NCBI RefSeq assembly: GCF_900157365.1 | Contig: NZ_FUEZ01000004.1 | Coordinates: 372,001-436,000 of the forward strand | Direction of reading: 5' to 3' | Origin: Mycobacterium numidiamassiliense | GTDB taxonomy: Bacteria > Actinomycetota > Actinomycetes > Mycobacteriales > Mycobacteriaceae | Length of the DNA stretch: 64,000 bases | Shown here: piece by piece, positions 26,337 to 35,030 of the stretch | Layout of the letters: each line of letters starts with the position of its first letter | Position numbering within the stretch: position 1 is the first letter of the stretch | The notes under the pieces: model-generated | Seen by the model: the letters and a program-made list of their open reading frames with translations, nothing else | Told to the model about the DNA's origin: nothing | Database searches by the model: none | Position numbers and translations under genes: made by a program

Positions 26337-27731
26337 TTATTCCCCACCTAGTCTGCCGCTCACCACCGCCGCGGTGCCGCGTTGGCCGGCCCAGCCGCAG
26401 TCGCGGGCCAGCAGGTCGGCGATGGTTTCGCGGCGCACCAATGCGCGGGATCGTCCGTCGGCAACGGAGATCAGCGGTGGGCGGCCGATCAGGTTCGAGC
26501 TCGATGACATGGAGTGGTGGTAGGCACCGGTGCAGGCCACCGCCAGTAGGTCCCCGGGGCGGATGTCAGCCGGCAACTCGATGTCACGGGCGATCTCGTC
26601 GCCGGGATCGCAATGCCGCCCGACGACCGTGACGGGCGCGCTCACGCATCGTGCGTGCCGATTGGCCAGGGACACTGTGTATTTCGAACCGCAGCGGGCC
26701 GCCCGAGGGTTGTCGCTGACGCCGCCGTCCACCGCCACGAAGGTGCGACCGCCCGGCTGTTGCTTGACGGCGATCACCCGATACAGGGTGATGCCCGCAC
26801 GCGCGGCAATCGCGCGGCCGGGCTCGATCACGATCTGTGGGCGCGGATAACTGTATTCCGCACACGCGCACGCCAGGGCCGCGTCGATGGCCACCCAGAA
26901 CGCACCCGGGTCGAATTCCGGGTCGCCGGCGACATACGGGACCGCGTATCCGCCGCCGAGGTTAAGTTCGGACAGCACGACCTGATGCCTGTCGCGAACC
27001 TCGGCCATCAAGCCGATCATCTGCCGGATCGCCTCGCCGTAGAGGCCGGTCTCGGCGAGCTGCGAGCCGAGTTGGCAGTGCAGCCCCACCAGGTCCAGCC
27101 ACGGCTGGTCCAGGACACGCTTCACCGCGCCGGCCGCCTGGCCATCCGCCACGGCGAAGCCGAACTTCTGATCGCACTCCCCGGCGCAGACTGCGTGATG
27201 CCCGTCGATGTCGATGTCGGGAATCACCCGGACCAGCACCCGCTGGCGTCGGCCCACCCGAGTGGCGAGCAGCGCGATCTCGCTCGGTGAGTCGACCACA
27301 ATGCGCCCCACCCCGGCCGCCACCGCGTCGTGCAGTTCATTCGCGGTTTTCGCGTCGCCGCTCAGGACGATGCGTTCCGGTGGGACTTCGCCGGCCAGCG
27401 CGATGGCAAGTTCGCCGCCCGAGCAGACCTCGACGCCGGCGCCTTCGGCGGCGGCCCACTCGGCCACCGCCGTGCTCAACAGCGCTTTACCGGCGTAGAC
27501 CAGCTCTACTCCGGGCAGGGCGGCCCGATAGGACCGGATCCGGGCCCGAAAGTCATCTTCGTCTATCACATAGCTGGGTGTGCCGAACTCGGCGGCGACC
27601 TCGGTGAGGGCCACACCGCCGACGCGCAGCTGGCCGAACTCGTCGATATCGGTGCCCAGCGGCCAAATCGCCGGGTCCAGGCGCGCGATCGAACCCTGCC
27701 GCACTGAAGGCAGCACCTCGAACAGCGTCAT
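26337..27731 (-). CDS. Second LysA-like PLP decarboxylase (diaminopimelate decarboxylase family)
   Basis: A 464-residue fold-type III PLP enzyme. Lys82 in VYAGKALL is the PLP lysine; LHCQLGSQ, NLGGGYAVPY and VIEPGRAIAARAGI are cofactor-site motifs. The C-terminal HCDPGDEIARD and CTGAYHHSMSSSSN contain the active-site Cys-Asp and the Tyr binding the phosphate. The Tyr of the usual SSRYN motif is Ser here. The main lysA of mycobacteria lies next to argS and thrA, so this is a paralogue, perhaps acting on diaminopimelate or another amino acid. It is operonic with the rhomboid-like gene. The ATG at 27731 is used because the upstream frame is non-coding in style. Confidence 0.85.
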   Translation of the reverse strand: MTLFEVLPSVRQGSIARLDPAIWPLGTDIDEFGQLRVGGVALTEVAAEFGTPSYVIDEDDFRARIRSYRAALPGVELVYAGKALLSTAVAEWAAAEGAGVEVCSGGELAIALAGEVPPERIVLSGDAKTANELHDAVAAGVGRIVVDSPSEIALLATRVGRRQRVLVRVIPDIDIDGHHAVCAGECDQKFGFAVADGQAAGAVKRVLDQPWLDLVGLHCQLGSQLAETGLYGEAIRQMIGLMAEVRDRHQVVLSELNLGGGYAVPYVAGDPEFDPGAFWVAIDAALACACAEYSYPRPQIVIEPGRAIAARAGITLYRVIAVKQQPGGRTFVAVDGGVSDNPRAARCGSKYTVSLANRHARCVSAPVTVVGRHCDPGDEIARDIELPADIRPGDLLAVACTGAYHHSMSSSSNLIGRPPLISVADGRSRALVRRETIADLLARDCGWAGQRGTAAVVSGRLGGE

Positions 27732-27908
27732 GCTTCCAAGATGCGGGCCGAATCGGCAGAGCGCCTCGTTCTTAACGAAGCTTTCACACGCAGGTGATGA
27801 ATCTTCACGGATCAAGTACGGCAGACCATGAATCTGCGCCTTGATGGGCCGCAATCTCCGCGTTTGCGCTGATGTTTTGGTGACCTGGCGCACAGCAAGC
27901 TGGCTACT

Positions 27909-30900
27909 ATGAGCGAGATTGATCCACGTGCGGACGCGTCGCTTGTCGACTGGAGCGAACTTGGCGTGAGCGGGCTTTTGCCGACCGGCACGGTCACTTT
28001 GCTGCTGGCTGATGTCGAGGGCTCGACGCGGCTGTGGGAAACCCAGCCCGCGGAGATGACCGCGGCCATCGCCCGCCTGAATCAGACGGTGTCGGACATC
28101 CTCGCCGCGCACGACGGTGTGCGGCCGGTCGAACAGGGTGAGGGCGATAGCTTCGTGGCGGCGTTCGCCCGCACCTCCGACGCGGTCGCGGCTGCATTGG
28201 AGTTGCAGCGTGCGCCCCTGGCCCCGATCCGGCTGCGCATCGGGATCCACAGCGGCGAGATTCAGCTACGCGACGAAGGCAACTACATCGGTCCGACGAT
28301 TAACCGGACCGCACGGCTGCGCGATCTGGGCCACGGCGGCCAGACCCTGCTGTCGGGTGCCGCCGAGCAGTTGGTCATCGACCGGCTTCCGGCCGACGCG
28401 TGGATGACGGATCTGGGTAGTCATCCGCTTCGTGATCTGCCCCGCCCCGAGCACGTGGTCCAGTTGTGCCATCCCGATCTTGTCAACGAGTTCCCACCGT
28501 TGCGCATAGCTAAAGTGGTTGTCTCCCAACGTATTCCCGTGCAACTGTCGAGCTTCGTGGGCCGGAGCGCCGACCTGACCCAGGTGGGGGAGTTGCTGGC
28601 CGGCAACCGGCTGGTGACTTTGACTGGAGCCGGCGGGGTGGGCAAAACGCGGCTGGCGACCCAGGTCGCGGGTCAACTGGCCGGCGAGTTCGCTGACGGG
28701 GCTTGGTATGTGGATCTGGCGCCGATCACCGATCCCGCTGTTGTCCCGACGGCGGTGGCCCGCGCATTCGGGTTGCCCGACCAGCCGGGTCGCTCGACGA
28801 CGGACACGATCGCCCGTTTTGTCGCCGATCGCCAGATGCTGGTGGTGCTGGATAACTGCGAGCATCTGCTGGACGCAAGCACCGAGCTGGTCGTCGCTCT
28901 CCTGGGTGCCGGTCCGGGGCTGACCTTGCTCGCCACCAGCCGTGAGGCGATCGGAGTGGCCGGTGAGGTGGGCTGGCGGGTGCCGTCGCTGTCGCTGGCC
29001 GATGACGCCATCGAGTTGTTCGCCGACCGGGCACGCCATGCCCGGCCCGATTTCGCCGTCGGCGACGACAACGTCGCGACGATCACGGAGATCTGTCGGC
29101 GCCTCGACGGGGTGCCGCTGGCCATCGAGCTGGCGGCGGCACGGGTGCGGGCTTTGTCGCTGGGCGAGATCCTCGACAGCCTGCATGACCGGTTCCGGCT
29201 GCTGACCGGCGGTGCGCGTACTGCGGTTCGCCGCCAGCAGACGTTGCGCGCCTCGGTGGACTGGTCACACGCCCTGTTGACCGAACCCGAACGGGTGTTG
29301 TTTCGCCGACTGGCGTCATTTCTGGGTGGTTTCGACCTCGAGGCCGCCCAAGCGGTCGCCGGCGGCGGTGATGTGGAGCGCTACCAGGTGCTCGACCAGC
29401 TCACCCTGCTCGTCGACAAGTCATTGGTGGTCGCCGAGGACAGCCGGGGTCGAACTCGGTATCGCCTGTTGGAGACGGTGCGCCAATACGCCCTGGAAAA
29501 GCTCGGCGAATCCGGCGACGCCGACGCCGTGCGGTCACGCCACCGCGACCATTACACGGCGCTGGCCGCCGCGGTCGATGCGCCGGCAGGCAGTGACTAC
29601 GAGCAGCGTCTCGAGCGGGCCGAGATCGACATCGACAATCTGCGGGCCGCGTTTGGGTGGAGTTGCGAGAACTCGGACATCGAACTGGCACTGGCGCTGG
29701 CGTCGTCTCTGCTGCCGCTTTGGTTAGCGCGAGGACGCATCCTGGAAGGGCTGACGTGGTTCGACACTGTTCTCACCGACGAGGTCGCGCAAGACCCCGA
29801 AGTGGCGGCCGCGGTACGTGCCAGGTCGCTGGCTGACATAGCGGTGCTTGACACGATCTCTGCCACCGCCGACGGCCTGAATCGGGCACAGCAAGCCCTG
29901 GTGCTCGCGCGCGACATCGACGATGCTGCGGCGCTCGCCAGGGCACTCACCGCCTGCGGACTGGCGGCCGCCTACAACGCCGAGCTGGCAGAGGAGTTCT
30001 TCGCCGAGGCGGCCGAACTCGCCCGGGAGTTGGACGATAGGTGGCGGCTCAGCCAGATCTTGACCTGGCAGGCAAGCGCGGCGATCGCCACCGGTAACCC
30101 GGTCGCGGTCGCGACCGCGGAAGAAGGACGCGACCTCGCCAACGCGATTGGCGACGGGGCCAACTCGCGCCACTGCCGTGTGTGCCTCGGAGTGGCGCAA
30201 CTCTGGCAGGGCGACCTGGCCGCAGCGGTTGCACAATTCGCCGCGGTGGCCACCGAGGCTGAGGCCGCTCACGATGGGATCCATGCGGTGGTGAGCCGCG
30301 CGCATCAGGGCACCGCCCTGGCCTTAACGGGTGAGACGGACGCGGCCCGAGCCGCGGCCGACGCCAGCCTCGAGTCCGCAGCTGAATTTGGCGCGCTCGC
30401 CGTGAGCATTGGGTACTTCGCGTTGGCAAGCGCGGCCCTGGCCGCCGGCGACGTCGGGACGGCGCGCGACGCGACCGCGGCGGCCTGGGAGCACGGGAGT
30501 GTTCTTCCCGGATATGCGGCGCACCTGCGCCCCGCCATCGCGCAGGCCGCGCTGGCGAGCGGGGATCTGATCGCGGCTCGGCGCTGGGCCGACGAAGCGG
30601 TCGCGACGGCGCCGGGCCGGGTGATGACGTCGGCGCTGGCCACCCGTGCGCGGGTGGCGGCCGCACAGGGTGAGTCAGAGCAGGCCGAGCGCGACGCTCA
30701 CGACGCGCTCGCGATTGCCGTCAGCTTGTCCGCGTACGTGTACGTTCCCGACAACCTGGAGTGCCTCGGCGCTCTAGCCGACGAGGCGGGCGGTCAGCGC
30801 GAGGCGGCCCGGCTGTTCGGTGCGGCATACGCCATCCGGGAACGTATCGGCGCAGTGCGGTTCAAGGTGTGGGACGCCGCCTACGAAGCCTCGGTAGCGG

Positions 30901-31229
30901 CATTGCGAGAGGCGCTGGGCGACAAGGAGTTTAACTCCGCATGGGCAGAGGGCGCCGGCCTGTCGACCGAGGAGGCGATTGCCTATGCGCAGCGCGGCCG
31001 CGGCCAACGCAAACGTCCGGCCAGCGGCTGGGGTTCACTCACGCCAACCGAGCTGGACGTAGTTCGGCTGGTCAGCGAAGGACTCGGCAACAACGACATC
31101 GCCACAAGGCTTTTCGTCTCACCACGTACCGTGCAGTCGCATCTCACGCACGTCTACACCAAGCTGGGACTGAGCTCTCGCGTCCAGCTCGCCCAGCAAG
31201 CGGCCGGCCGCGACGGCCACCCTGATTGA
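27909..31229 (+). CDS. Class III cyclase - NB-ARC-like ATPase - LuxR regulator (Rv0386-like)
   Basis: A 1106-residue protein. The cyclase domain occupies residues 25-190: metal Asp35 (LLADVEGST), Asp80 (EQGEGDSF), Asn132 and Arg136 (INRTAR). The purine-specifying positions are Gln76 and Asn125 instead of Lys and Asp, the same pair as M. tuberculosis Rv0386, a poor, unusual adenylyl/guanylyl cyclase. A STAND-type ATPase follows: Walker A GAGGVGKTR, Walker B LVVLDNCEH. A TPR-like helical region covers roughly residues 540-990, and the C-terminal LuxR helix-turn-helix (LTPTELDVVRLVSEGLGNND, then SPRTVQSHLTHVYTKLGL). It should couple ligand sensing and ATP binding to transcription. It is divergent from the LysA-like gene. 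Confidence 0.92.
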   Translation: MSEIDPRADASLVDWSELGVSGLLPTGTVTLLLADVEGSTRLWETQPAEMTAAIARLNQTVSDILAAHDGVRPVEQGEGDSFVAAFARTSDAVAAALELQRAPLAPIRLRIGIHSGEIQLRDEGNYIGPTINRTARLRDLGHGGQTLLSGAAEQLVIDRLPADAWMTDLGSHPLRDLPRPEHVVQLCHPDLVNEFPPLRIAKVVVSQRIPVQLSSFVGRSADLTQVGELLAGNRLVTLTGAGGVGKTRLATQVAGQLAGEFADGAWYVDLAPITDPAVVPTAVARAFGLPDQPGRSTTDTIARFVADRQMLVVLDNCEHLLDASTELVVALLGAGPGLTLLATSREAIGVAGEVGWRVPSLSLADDAIELFADRARHARPDFAVGDDNVATITEICRRLDGVPLAIELAAARVRALSLGEILDSLHDRFRLLTGGARTAVRRQQTLRASVDWSHALLTEPERVLFRRLASFLGGFDLEAAQAVAGGGDVERYQVLDQLTLLVDKSLVVAEDSRGRTRYRLLETVRQYALEKLGESGDADAVRSRHRDHYTALAAAVDAPAGSDYEQRLERAEIDIDNLRAAFGWSCENSDIELALALASSLLPLWLARGRILEGLTWFDTVLTDEVAQDPEVAAAVRARSLADIAVLDTISATADGLNRAQQALVLARDIDDAAALARALTACGLAAAYNAELAEEFFAEAAELARELDDRWRLSQILTWQASAAIATGNPVAVATAEEGRDLANAIGDGANSRHCRVCLGVAQLWQGDLAAAVAQFAAVATEAEAAHDGIHAVVSRAHQGTALALTGETDAARAAADASLESAAEFGALAVSIGYFALASAALAAGDVGTARDATAAAWEHGSVLPGYAAHLRPAIAQAALASGDLIAARRWADEAVATAPGRVMTSALATRARVAAAQGESEQAERDAHDALAIAVSLSAYVYVPDNLECLGALADEAGGQREAARLFGAAYAIRERIGAVRFKVWDAAYEASVAALREALGDKEFNSAWAEGAGLSTEEAIAYAQRGRGQRKRPASGWGSLTPTELDVVRLVSEGLGNNDIATRLFVSPRTVQSHLTHVYTKLGLSSRVQLAQQAAGRDGHPD

Positions 31230-31302
31230 TGCCGCACTCGCGACCTAGTCAGGGCCTTGACGCGCTCATCTCGATGCTGCTAAACATGGCCTGCGCCACA
31301 AA

Positions 31303-31320
31303 ATTGGGCGATCGCCCAAT
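31303..31320. promoter_or_regulatory. Perfect 18-bp palindromic operator (GGG subclass)
   Basis: ATTGGGCGATCGCCCAAT is fully palindromic and lies 18 bp upstream of the start of the SDR remnant that precedes a P450. Related palindromes occur at 35966, 37110, 40991 and 41705. It is the best-formed site and defines the TTGGGCGA half-site. Likely bound by the TetR encoded at 32741-33352. Confidence 0.72.
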
Positions 31321-31338
31321 AGCCGGCGGGAGGTGGCA

Positions 31339-31504
31339 ATGGGCCGGATGGATGGCAAGGTCGCATTCGTCACCGGTGCGGCACGCGGACAGGGCAGAAG
31401 CCCCGGTCCGCCTGGCGCAGGAAGGCGCCGACATCATCGCCGTCGACATCTGCCGCAAATTCGAAGCGTCACCGGCCGACGGTGCGATGCCGGAAGCTGC
31501 CTGA
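31339..31504 (+). pseudogene. Truncated, frameshifted mycofactocin-type SDR remnant
   Basis: An ATG with GGGAGGTGG upstream begins MGRMDGKVAFVTGAARGQGR, the N-terminus of a mycofactocin-type SDR. The frame then changes by an apparent 2-base loss near 31400, and the sequence resumes in another frame as PVRLAQEGADIIAVDIC. It stops at 31504, just before the P450 start at 31520. About 55 residues of an expected 270 remain, with the catalytic YxxxK region missing. Promoter, operator and ribosome site look intact, so it may now serve only as a leader for the P450. Confidence 0.78.
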
Positions 31505-31519
31505 AGTAAGGAAGCGCTG

Positions 31520-32722
31520 ATGACTGTCGCCAACCAGACGGACGTCTACTACGACCCCTACGATGTCGGCATCAATGCCGACCCCTACCCCACCTACGCG
31601 CGGCTGCGCGAGGAGGCGCCCGTCTACTATAACGAGAAGTACGACTTCTGGGCGATATCACGGCATTCCGATGTCGAGAAGGCGCTGGCGAACTGGCAGG
31701 CTTTCTCCAGCCGCCGCAGCGACATCCTGGAATTGGTGAAGTCGAAATTCGAGATGCCCGGCGGCGTCATGATGTTCCAAGACCCACCCGAACACACGAT
31801 GCTGCGCGGGCTGATGTCGCGCGTGTTCACGCCGCGCCGGATGGCCGCCATCGAGGACCAGATCCGCGCGTATTGTGTGCGGTGCCTGGATCCCCTTGTT
31901 GGGTCGGGCGGATTCGACATCATTGCCGAGCTGGCGTCGATGATGCCGATGCGGGTGATCGGGATGCTGCTGGGAATCCCGGAGTCAGAGCAGATTTCGG
32001 TGCGCGATGCCAACGACGCCAACCTGCGGACCAAGCCCGGCGCGCCGCTGAAGATCGCCAACGCCGACTCCATCGCCGACGGCCGGATTTACGCCGACTA
32101 CGTCGAGTGGCGATCCAAGAACCCGTCCGACGACCTGATGACGACGCTGCTCAACGTGGAGTTCGACGATGAGAACGGGGTGCACCGCAAGCTGACCCGC
32201 AAGGAGGTGCTGCACTACACGCAGGTGGTGGCCGGTGCGGGCAACGAGACGACGGGCCGGCTGATCGGCTGGCTCGCCAAGGTGCTCGCCGAGCATCCCG
32301 ATCAGCGCCGGGAAATCCATCAGGACCGGTCGCTGCTGATTCGCACCGTCGATGAGACCTTGCGGTTTGAGCCCACCGGCCCGCATGTGGCCCGTTGGAT
32401 GGCAAGGGATTTCGAGTGCTACGGCACCACCGTCCCCGCCGGCAGCGCAATGCTGCTGCTGTTCGGCGCCGCCAATCGTGACCCGGCTCGGTACCAGGAC
32501 CCGGACACCTTCAACATCCACCGCGACAACATCTCGCACATCACCTTCGGGAAGGGCGTGCACTACTGCCTGGGCGCCAACCTGGCCCGACTGGAGGGCA
32601 GCGTAGCGCTGGACGAGATCCTCAACCGCTGGCCGGAATGGGATATCGACTACGGCACGGCGGAATTGGCGCCGACGTCCACCGTCCGGGGCTGGGAAAA
32701 GCTGCGAATCATACTGCCCTGA
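31520..32722 (+). CDS. Cytochrome P450 of the catabolic island
   Basis: A 400-residue soluble P450. I-helix VAGAGNETT, K-helix DETLR, heme loop FGKGVHYCLGANLARLEG with the thiolate Cys at residue 350. The MFQDPPEHTMLRGLMSRVF region is typical of bacterial class I enzymes. It follows the SDR remnant and the perfect palindrome at 31303, placing it under the island's TetR-type control. Together with the 6-oxocamphor-hydrolase homologue and the SDR nearby, it is a good candidate for the initial hydroxylation of an alicyclic substrate. No ferredoxin or reductase gene is adjacent. Confidence 0.94.
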   Translation: MTVANQTDVYYDPYDVGINADPYPTYARLREEAPVYYNEKYDFWAISRHSDVEKALANWQAFSSRRSDILELVKSKFEMPGGVMMFQDPPEHTMLRGLMSRVFTPRRMAAIEDQIRAYCVRCLDPLVGSGGFDIIAELASMMPMRVIGMLLGIPESEQISVRDANDANLRTKPGAPLKIANADSIADGRIYADYVEWRSKNPSDDLMTTLLNVEFDDENGVHRKLTRKEVLHYTQVVAGAGNETTGRLIGWLAKVLAEHPDQRREIHQDRSLLIRTVDETLRFEPTGPHVARWMARDFECYGTTVPAGSAMLLLFGAANRDPARYQDPDTFNIHRDNISHITFGKGVHYCLGANLARLEGSVALDEILNRWPEWDIDYGTAELAPTSTVRGWEKLRIILP

Positions 32723-32740
32723 AAGTGCTTTCGGTCAACC

Positions 32741-33352
32741 CTATGCGCCGCGGCCCCGGCGAGTCTTGGGTTCGGGCATCTCGAAGCGGTCCAGGAATCT
32801 GTTGACCAGTGCGACGGCCTCGGTGTGACCGCCGGAGGAGCCCAGCCCCTCCTCGAGGATCAGGGTCCGGCCGATCGCCGCGATGATGACGGCGAGGCCG
32901 GCAGGCGGGAATTCGCTTGCATCGAGGTCATGTTCGCGGACGATGAAGTTCAGCGCGGTGATCTGCATTTCGCGCCACCGCTCCGACCAGGCCGCGATCT
33001 CGGCCCGGATCTCCTTGCGGTGGTTGGCAAGCCCCATGAACTCCAGCAGCAACCTGGTGTCCTTCGGGGCGATGAGGGTATCCCAGAAGGAATGCAGTGG
33101 GCGGTCCGACGACAACGCCTTCTGCTGGCTCTCCAAGTATCCCGCCGCACCGCGGCGGAAGACGGCCAGATACAGGTCGTCCATCGTGGGGAAGTAGTAA
33201 TGCACCAGCGCCGGCTTGACGCCGGCCTTGGCGGCGACGCGGCGCGAGGTGGCCGCGGCGTAGCCCTCCTCGAGCATGATCTGGCTGGTCGCGTCGACCA
33301 GCATGTCGCGCGTGCTCGAGTCGCGGGCCTTTGGCCGTTCGGATGCCGTCAC
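32741..33352 (-). CDS. TetR-family repressor of the catabolic island (paralogue 1)
   Basis: A 203-residue TetR protein. The helix-turn-helix region is SRRVAAKAGVKPALVHYYFP, followed by TMDDLYLAVFRRGA. It is closely similar to the second island regulator at 41003-41608 over the first 80 residues (shared IMLEEGYAAATSRRVA and YYFPTMDDLYLAV) but differs in the recognition helix (KPALVHYYF versus QRAVVYYYF). The GTG start has AGGA upstream. It is the last gene of the hydrolase-Rieske-111aa-TetR operon, whose promoter carries the palindrome at 35966. It probably recognises the TTGGGCGA half-site. Confidence 0.92.
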   Translation of the reverse strand: MTASERPKARDSSTRDMLVDATSQIMLEEGYAAATSRRVAAKAGVKPALVHYYFPTMDDLYLAVFRRGAAGYLESQQKALSSDRPLHSFWDTLIAPKDTRLLLEFMGLANHRKEIRAEIAAWSERWREMQITALNFIVREHDLDASEFPPAGLAVIIAAIGRTLILEEGLGSSGGHTEAVALVNRFLDRFEMPEPKTRRGRGA

Positions 33353-33376
33353 ATTGTGGTCCTATCACATGTTCTG

Positions 33377-33712
33377 TTACACGGCCGGTTCGGCGACCAT
33401 GTCGAAGAACGCGGCACCCGAATCCGGGATCCGATTCTGCTTGAACACGTTGACGGCGTAGGAGACCAGGATCATCGAATACAGCAGCTGCAGCAGCTTT
33501 TCGGCGTCGTCCGGCAGGTCATTGATGTCGAGCCCATTCAGGTAGGCGATGGCTTCTTCGGCCCTGGGCGCCACGGCGTCGTAGAACGAGACCAGATCGT
33601 CGTAGGGCTTGGAAAGTCGCGCCTCGTAGCGCTGAGCCCGGGTCGGCAGCGCCCAGTCGGCGACAAAGGGATCGAGATCGGCGAACCCATCGGGCAATCC
33701 TGAATCAGACAT
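33377..33712 (-). CDS. Small acidic helical protein linked to a Rieske oxygenase (111 aa)
   Basis: A 111-residue acidic protein with no cysteine, signal peptide or membrane helix. It starts MSDSGLPDGFADLDPFVADW and is mostly helical (YDDLVSFYDAVAPRAEEAIA, LLQLLYSMILVSYAVNVFKQ). It overlaps the end of the Rieske alpha-subunit gene by 8 bases, so the two are made together. It could be a stabilising or accessory subunit, replacing the classical beta subunit, which is absent. I do not recognise a named family. Confidence 0.68.
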   Translation of the reverse strand: MSDSGLPDGFADLDPFVADWALPTRAQRYEARLSKPYDDLVSFYDAVAPRAEEAIAYLNGLDINDLPDDAEKLLQLLYSMILVSYAVNVFKQNRIPDSGAAFFDMVAEPAV

Positions 33713-35030
33713 CTTGCCTCTTCGTGTTGGCGGCGCGATAGCCGTCCACCGTGTCGCGGATGACGGTGTGGAACTGGCGGATCAGCAGCTCCTGGTCGCT
33801 GAGGTGAAAAGTGTTCTGCGCCCGGGTTTTCAGCGCGGAATGGGTGGCCTCGATGGTGTTCACGTCTTGCATCGCGAACTCGATCGTGCTGTCCACCACC
33901 AATTCCTGCGCCAGGCGGTCGGTCGCGTTGGCCGGCGGTACGAAATACATGTCGATCTCGTAGATGTGCGTATCGACGGTCTCGGGCCAGTAGGTATAGG
34001 TGATGTAGTAATTGCGGGCCCACAGCTGGATGGAGATGTTCGGGAAGACCCAGAACTGGTCGTTGCCCCAGGACGCGATGCCGCCGCGGTTGAGGAACCC
34101 GGACTCGCCCAGGCCCCCGTTCTCCAGGCCGATATCGGGAATGTCGTCGGGCCCGAAAAGCCCTGCGCGGAAGAGCTTGTAGACCCAGCGTTGGTCTTGG
34201 CGGGCGGGTCCGGCGGTACCGGGCTCGCGGGCCGGCAGCGGCGGCGGTCCGGGAACCGAGGTCAGCATGTGCGGCCGGAATAGATCGTAATGATAGGAGT
34301 CGACGGGCGGCACCATCTTCTCGGCCTTGGCGACATCGGGATCGATGAAGCGACCGTGCACATACGGCGGGTGATACCACTCGCAGACCGAGTCGACGGC
34401 CAGCTTCCAGTTCCCGTTGATCCGGGTGGAAAAGCCGTAGTGCTGCGTCATCTTCTCGAACGGGTAGGCCTCGATCGGCAGCAGTCCGTCGCCGAGGAAA
34501 CTGCGCAGCGGGACCGGGTCGTCGGCGAGATTGATGAAGATGAAACCCGCCCAGACTTCGCAGTGCACCGGCGGCATCCGCAGGGTGCTCTTGTCCAGGT
34601 TGAAAAACTCGCCCTCGTTGGTGATGTGGTTGACCTTGCCGTCCAGACCGTAGCGCCAACCGTGGTACTTGCAGGAGAACGCGCGGCAGCTTCCCGAGCT
34701 TTCCCGGCCGGGATGCTCCTGCCACACCACCTTGTTGCCCCGGTGGGCGCAGACATTGTGGAACGCGTGCACGGTGTCGTCCCGATCGCGGGCGATCACG
34801 ATCGAGGCAAGACGCCCCGGCAGGTCGCGGGTGAAGTAGGACCCCTTGCGCGGCAGCCGCTCGATTCGCCCGACGCACAACCAGTTTCGCTCGAACACCG
34901 CCTTGCGTTCGTCGGCGAAGAACTCCTCGGAGATCGAGTCCTCGTAGTTGACGGGTGCGGTGCCGAGTTCGGGATAGTCGGTGGTGAACTTGCCACGGCC
35001 CGTCGAGAGCCGCTGCTGGATGCTAGTCAC
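33705..35030 (-). CDS. Rieske non-heme iron oxygenase, large subunit
   Basis: A 441-residue oxygenase alpha subunit. The Rieske 2Fe-2S ligands are Cys94/His96 (CAHRGNKV) and Cys120/His123 (CKYHGWRYGLDG). The catalytic iron site is ExxHxxxxH in VCEWYHPPYVHG: Glu216, His219 and His224. It hydroxylates or demethylates a ring compound and needs an electron-transfer partner not encoded here. The GTG start (35030) overlaps the upstream hydrolase stop as GTGA. Downstream lies the 111-residue protein, then the TetR gene. Substrate unknown; the operon context favours a cyclic terpenoid or similar. Confidence 0.92.
   Translation of the reverse strand: MTSIQQRLSTGRGKFTTDYPELGTAPVNYEDSISEEFFADERKAVFERNWLCVGRIERLPRKGSYFTRDLPGRLASIVIARDRDDTVHAFHNVCAHRGNKVVWQEHPGRESSGSCRAFSCKYHGWRYGLDGKVNHITNEGEFFNLDKSTLRMPPVHCEVWAGFIFINLADDPVPLRSFLGDGLLPIEAYPFEKMTQHYGFSTRINGNWKLAVDSVCEWYHPPYVHGRFIDPDVAKAEKMVPPVDSYHYDLFRPHMLTSVPGPPPLPAREPGTAGPARQDQRWVYKLFRAGLFGPDDIPDIGLENGGLGESGFLNRGGIASWGNDQFWVFPNISIQLWARNYYITYTYWPETVDTHIYEIDMYFVPPANATDRLAQELVVDSTIEFAMQDVNTIEATHSALKTRAQNTFHLSDQELLIRQFHTVIRDTVDGYRAANTKRQDV

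Noticed and set aside
30080..30089. GGCGATCGCC core inside the cyclase-LuxR gene
   Set aside because: Only the ten-base core matches; flanks lack the TTG/CAA arms. It is in coding sequence and shows the core alone is not specific.
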